From: Geothrix oryzae
GTDB taxonomy: Bacteria; Acidobacteriota; Holophagae; Holophagales; Holophagaceae
DNA: 64,000 nt
Assembly (NCBI RefSeq): GCF_030295385.1
Contig: NZ_AP027079.1
Coordinates: 1,240,001-1,304,000 of the forward strand
Direction of reading: 5' to 3'
Positions 63,247-64,000 of this stretch are shown one piece after another (the stretch's first letter is position 1; the number at the start of each line of letters is the position of its first letter). Below the pieces are notes generated by a model that worked only from the letters and a program-made list of their open reading frames with translations, was not told the DNA's origin and ran no database searches. The position numbers and the translations under genes were made by a program.

Positions 63247-63549
63247 ATGCGCATGAAGTCGCTTGTCGTCCTGTCGGCCACGGCCGTGCTCGGCGCCGCC
63301 CTCGGCTGGGCCGCCGCCGCCGCCAGCTACCAGAAGACCGGCACGGTGAAGGAAGTCGCTGCCGACAGCTTCACCCTGGACCTCGGCAAGGAGGAATGGC
63401 GTTTCTACACCGATGGCAGCACGGCCGGGAAGGATGCCCTCAAGGCCGGCGACAAGGTGACCGTCACCTACAAGCAGGTGGCCACCAAAATCGAGAGCAA
63501 GGGCGGCGCGAAGAAGGAAGCGGCCAAGGCTCCGGCCAAGAAGAAGTAG
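63247..63549 (+). CDS. Small secreted protein of unknown function
   Basis: A 100-residue exported protein with a signal peptide (SLVVLSATAVLGAALGWAAAAA). The ~50-residue mature core has an OB-like strand pattern (YQKTGTVKEVAADSFTLDLGKEEWRFYTD, AGDKVTVTYKQVATKI), like small periplasmic DUF5666-type or NirD-like domains, and a Lys/Ala-rich tail (AAKAPAKKK). Strong AAAGGAG ribosome site. The gene is 59 bases after the IspH fusion and probably has its own transcript. Confidence 0.75.
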   Translation: MRMKSLVVLSATAVLGAALGWAAAAASYQKTGTVKEVAADSFTLDLGKEEWRFYTDGSTAGKDALKAGDKVTVTYKQVATKIESKGGAKKEAAKAPAKKK

Positions 63550-63647
63550 GCCACGAGGTTGGACGATGCCCCGGCGGTCCCGGGCATGGTCGCAGGCCGT
63601 CCCGAGAAGAAGAACCCGAGAAGAAGAAATAGTCCCGCCGGAGGCGG

Positions 63648-63689
63648 TACCTGCAGAACGGGGCGCGCTCGCGCCCCGTTCTGCAGGTA
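63648..63689. repeat. 42-bp nearly perfect palindrome
   Basis: A perfect 20-bp inverted repeat around a 2-base centre: left arm 63648-63667 beginning TACCTGCAG, right arm 63670-63689. As RNA it would be a very stable hairpin that could end either transcript, but no T run follows on either side. It ends right at the first in-frame ATG of the next gene. Confidence 0.85.
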
Positions 63690-63706
63690 TGTGGAAAGAT
63701 GAATGG

Positions 63707-64000
63707 ATGCGGAACTGGGTTCTCATCACAGGGTGTTCGACGGGCATCGGGCGGGCCCTGGTGCCGCTCTGCCGTGGGGCGGGCTGGGGCGTGGTGGCCA
63801 CGGCCCGGAGGCCGGAGTCGCTGGCGGATCTGCCGCCTGGCGAGGATCTGCGCGTCCTTCCCCTGGATGTCACCGAGGACGCGAGCGTCGCGCGGGCGGC
63901 TGCGACCTGCGCCGACCTGCGCCTGAAGGCCCTCGTGAACAACGCCGGCTACGGCCAGGTGGGCCCCCTGGAGCTCCTCCGCCCCGAGGAACTCCGGGCG
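63707..64000 (+). CDS. Short-chain dehydrogenase/reductase, N-terminal part (3' end outside window)
   Basis: The first 98 codons of an SDR oxidoreductase, open to the window end. The NAD(P)-binding motif is LITGCSTGIGRAL, an Arg after the second strand (ATARRPESL) suggests NADP preference, LDVTEDASV carries the conserved Asp, and NNAGYGQVGPLE is the structural motif. The catalytic Ser-Tyr-Lys lie beyond the window. ATG 63707 gives the normal short N-terminus; ATG 63689, inside the end of the palindrome, would add six residues. Substrate unknown. Confidence 0.9.
   Translation, partial: MRNWVLITGCSTGIGRALVPLCRGAGWGVVATARRPESLADLPPGEDLRVLPLDVTEDASVARAAATCADLRLKALVNNAGYGQVGPLELLRPEELRA

Noticed and set aside
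63552-63647. Lys/Arg-rich reading frame after the small secreted protein, resembling a copy of its tail
   Set aside because: The AAGAAG stretches resemble the AKKK tail, but no start, ribosome site or intact frame exists; at most a decayed duplication.

Overview
The window is GC-rich, densely packed bacterial chromosome with about 59 protein genes, one tRNA and no rRNA, CRISPR array, phage or insertion sequence. Gene content suggests an anaerobic or facultative, metal- or electrode-respiring Gram-negative bacterium. It has an outer-membrane decaheme OmcA/MtrC-type lipoprotein, a NuoE/NuoF/HydA-type [FeFe] hydrogenase, a 2-oxoacid:ferredoxin oxidoreductase, a quinol NO reductase, LolA and a beta-barrel protein. 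My best guess is Holophagaceae/Geothrix-like Acidobacteriota; this is inference from gene content, not a phylogenetic result.

Layout. 1-8.4 kb: SMC C-terminus, a gene-free AT-rich spacer with DnaA-box-like sequences, then TPR protein, 2-hydroxyacid dehydrogenase and RuvA on the minus strand, and a P-type ATPase and methyltransferase on the plus strand. 8.4-17.2 kb: tRNA-Ala(CGC), korAB, lexA, a LeuB-like dehydrogenase, a peroxiredoxin, an MglA-like GTPase with a long C-terminal extension, LolA, an HAD phosphatase and pyrophosphatase. 17.2-24.1 kb: five minus-strand genes joined by 4-nt stop/start overlaps (MFS exporter, HutH, HD protein, HEAT-repeat protein, histidine kinase). 24.1-32.4 kb: a large GAF/PAS hybrid kinase, an ABC-2 exporter, ispE, a thioesterase, an acetyltransferase and map. 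32.4-36.1 kb: four genes I cannot name, starting with a lipoprotein. 36.1-43 kb: DUF1697, DUF3187 outer-membrane protein, HxlR and Lrp regulators, a Cys/Met-type PLP lyase, DUF1835 and recG. 43-49.6 kb: decaheme cytochrome, coaD, DUF1858/DUF2249 and DUF438 proteins, ddl. 49.6-54 kb: small flagellar-rod-like protein, an S41-like protein that seems to have lost its catalytic residues, YibQ-type deacetylase, a fluoride riboswitch with crcB and DUF190, a CDF-like transporter and an anti-sigma-type ATPase. 54-64 kb: NO reductase, SPFH protein, hydrogenase operon, an IspH-UbiA fusion, a small secreted protein, and the start of an SDR gene cut by the window end.

How the genes fit together. KorAB produces reduced ferredoxin and the trimeric hydrogenase can exchange electrons between ferredoxin, NAD(H) and H2; the decaheme lipoprotein would pass electrons outside the cell. 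IspE and IspH are both MEP-pathway enzymes, and IspH is fused to a prenyltransferase-like membrane domain. Many genes share one promoter layout: a TANNNT -10 hexamer, six bases, then either the start codon itself (leaderless mRNA: ruvA, lexA, ispE, thioesterase, lipoprotein, ddl, S41-like) or a short leader (crcB riboswitch, coaD, PLP lyase, map). All positions and motifs were read by eye; family names come from motif recognition without database searches.
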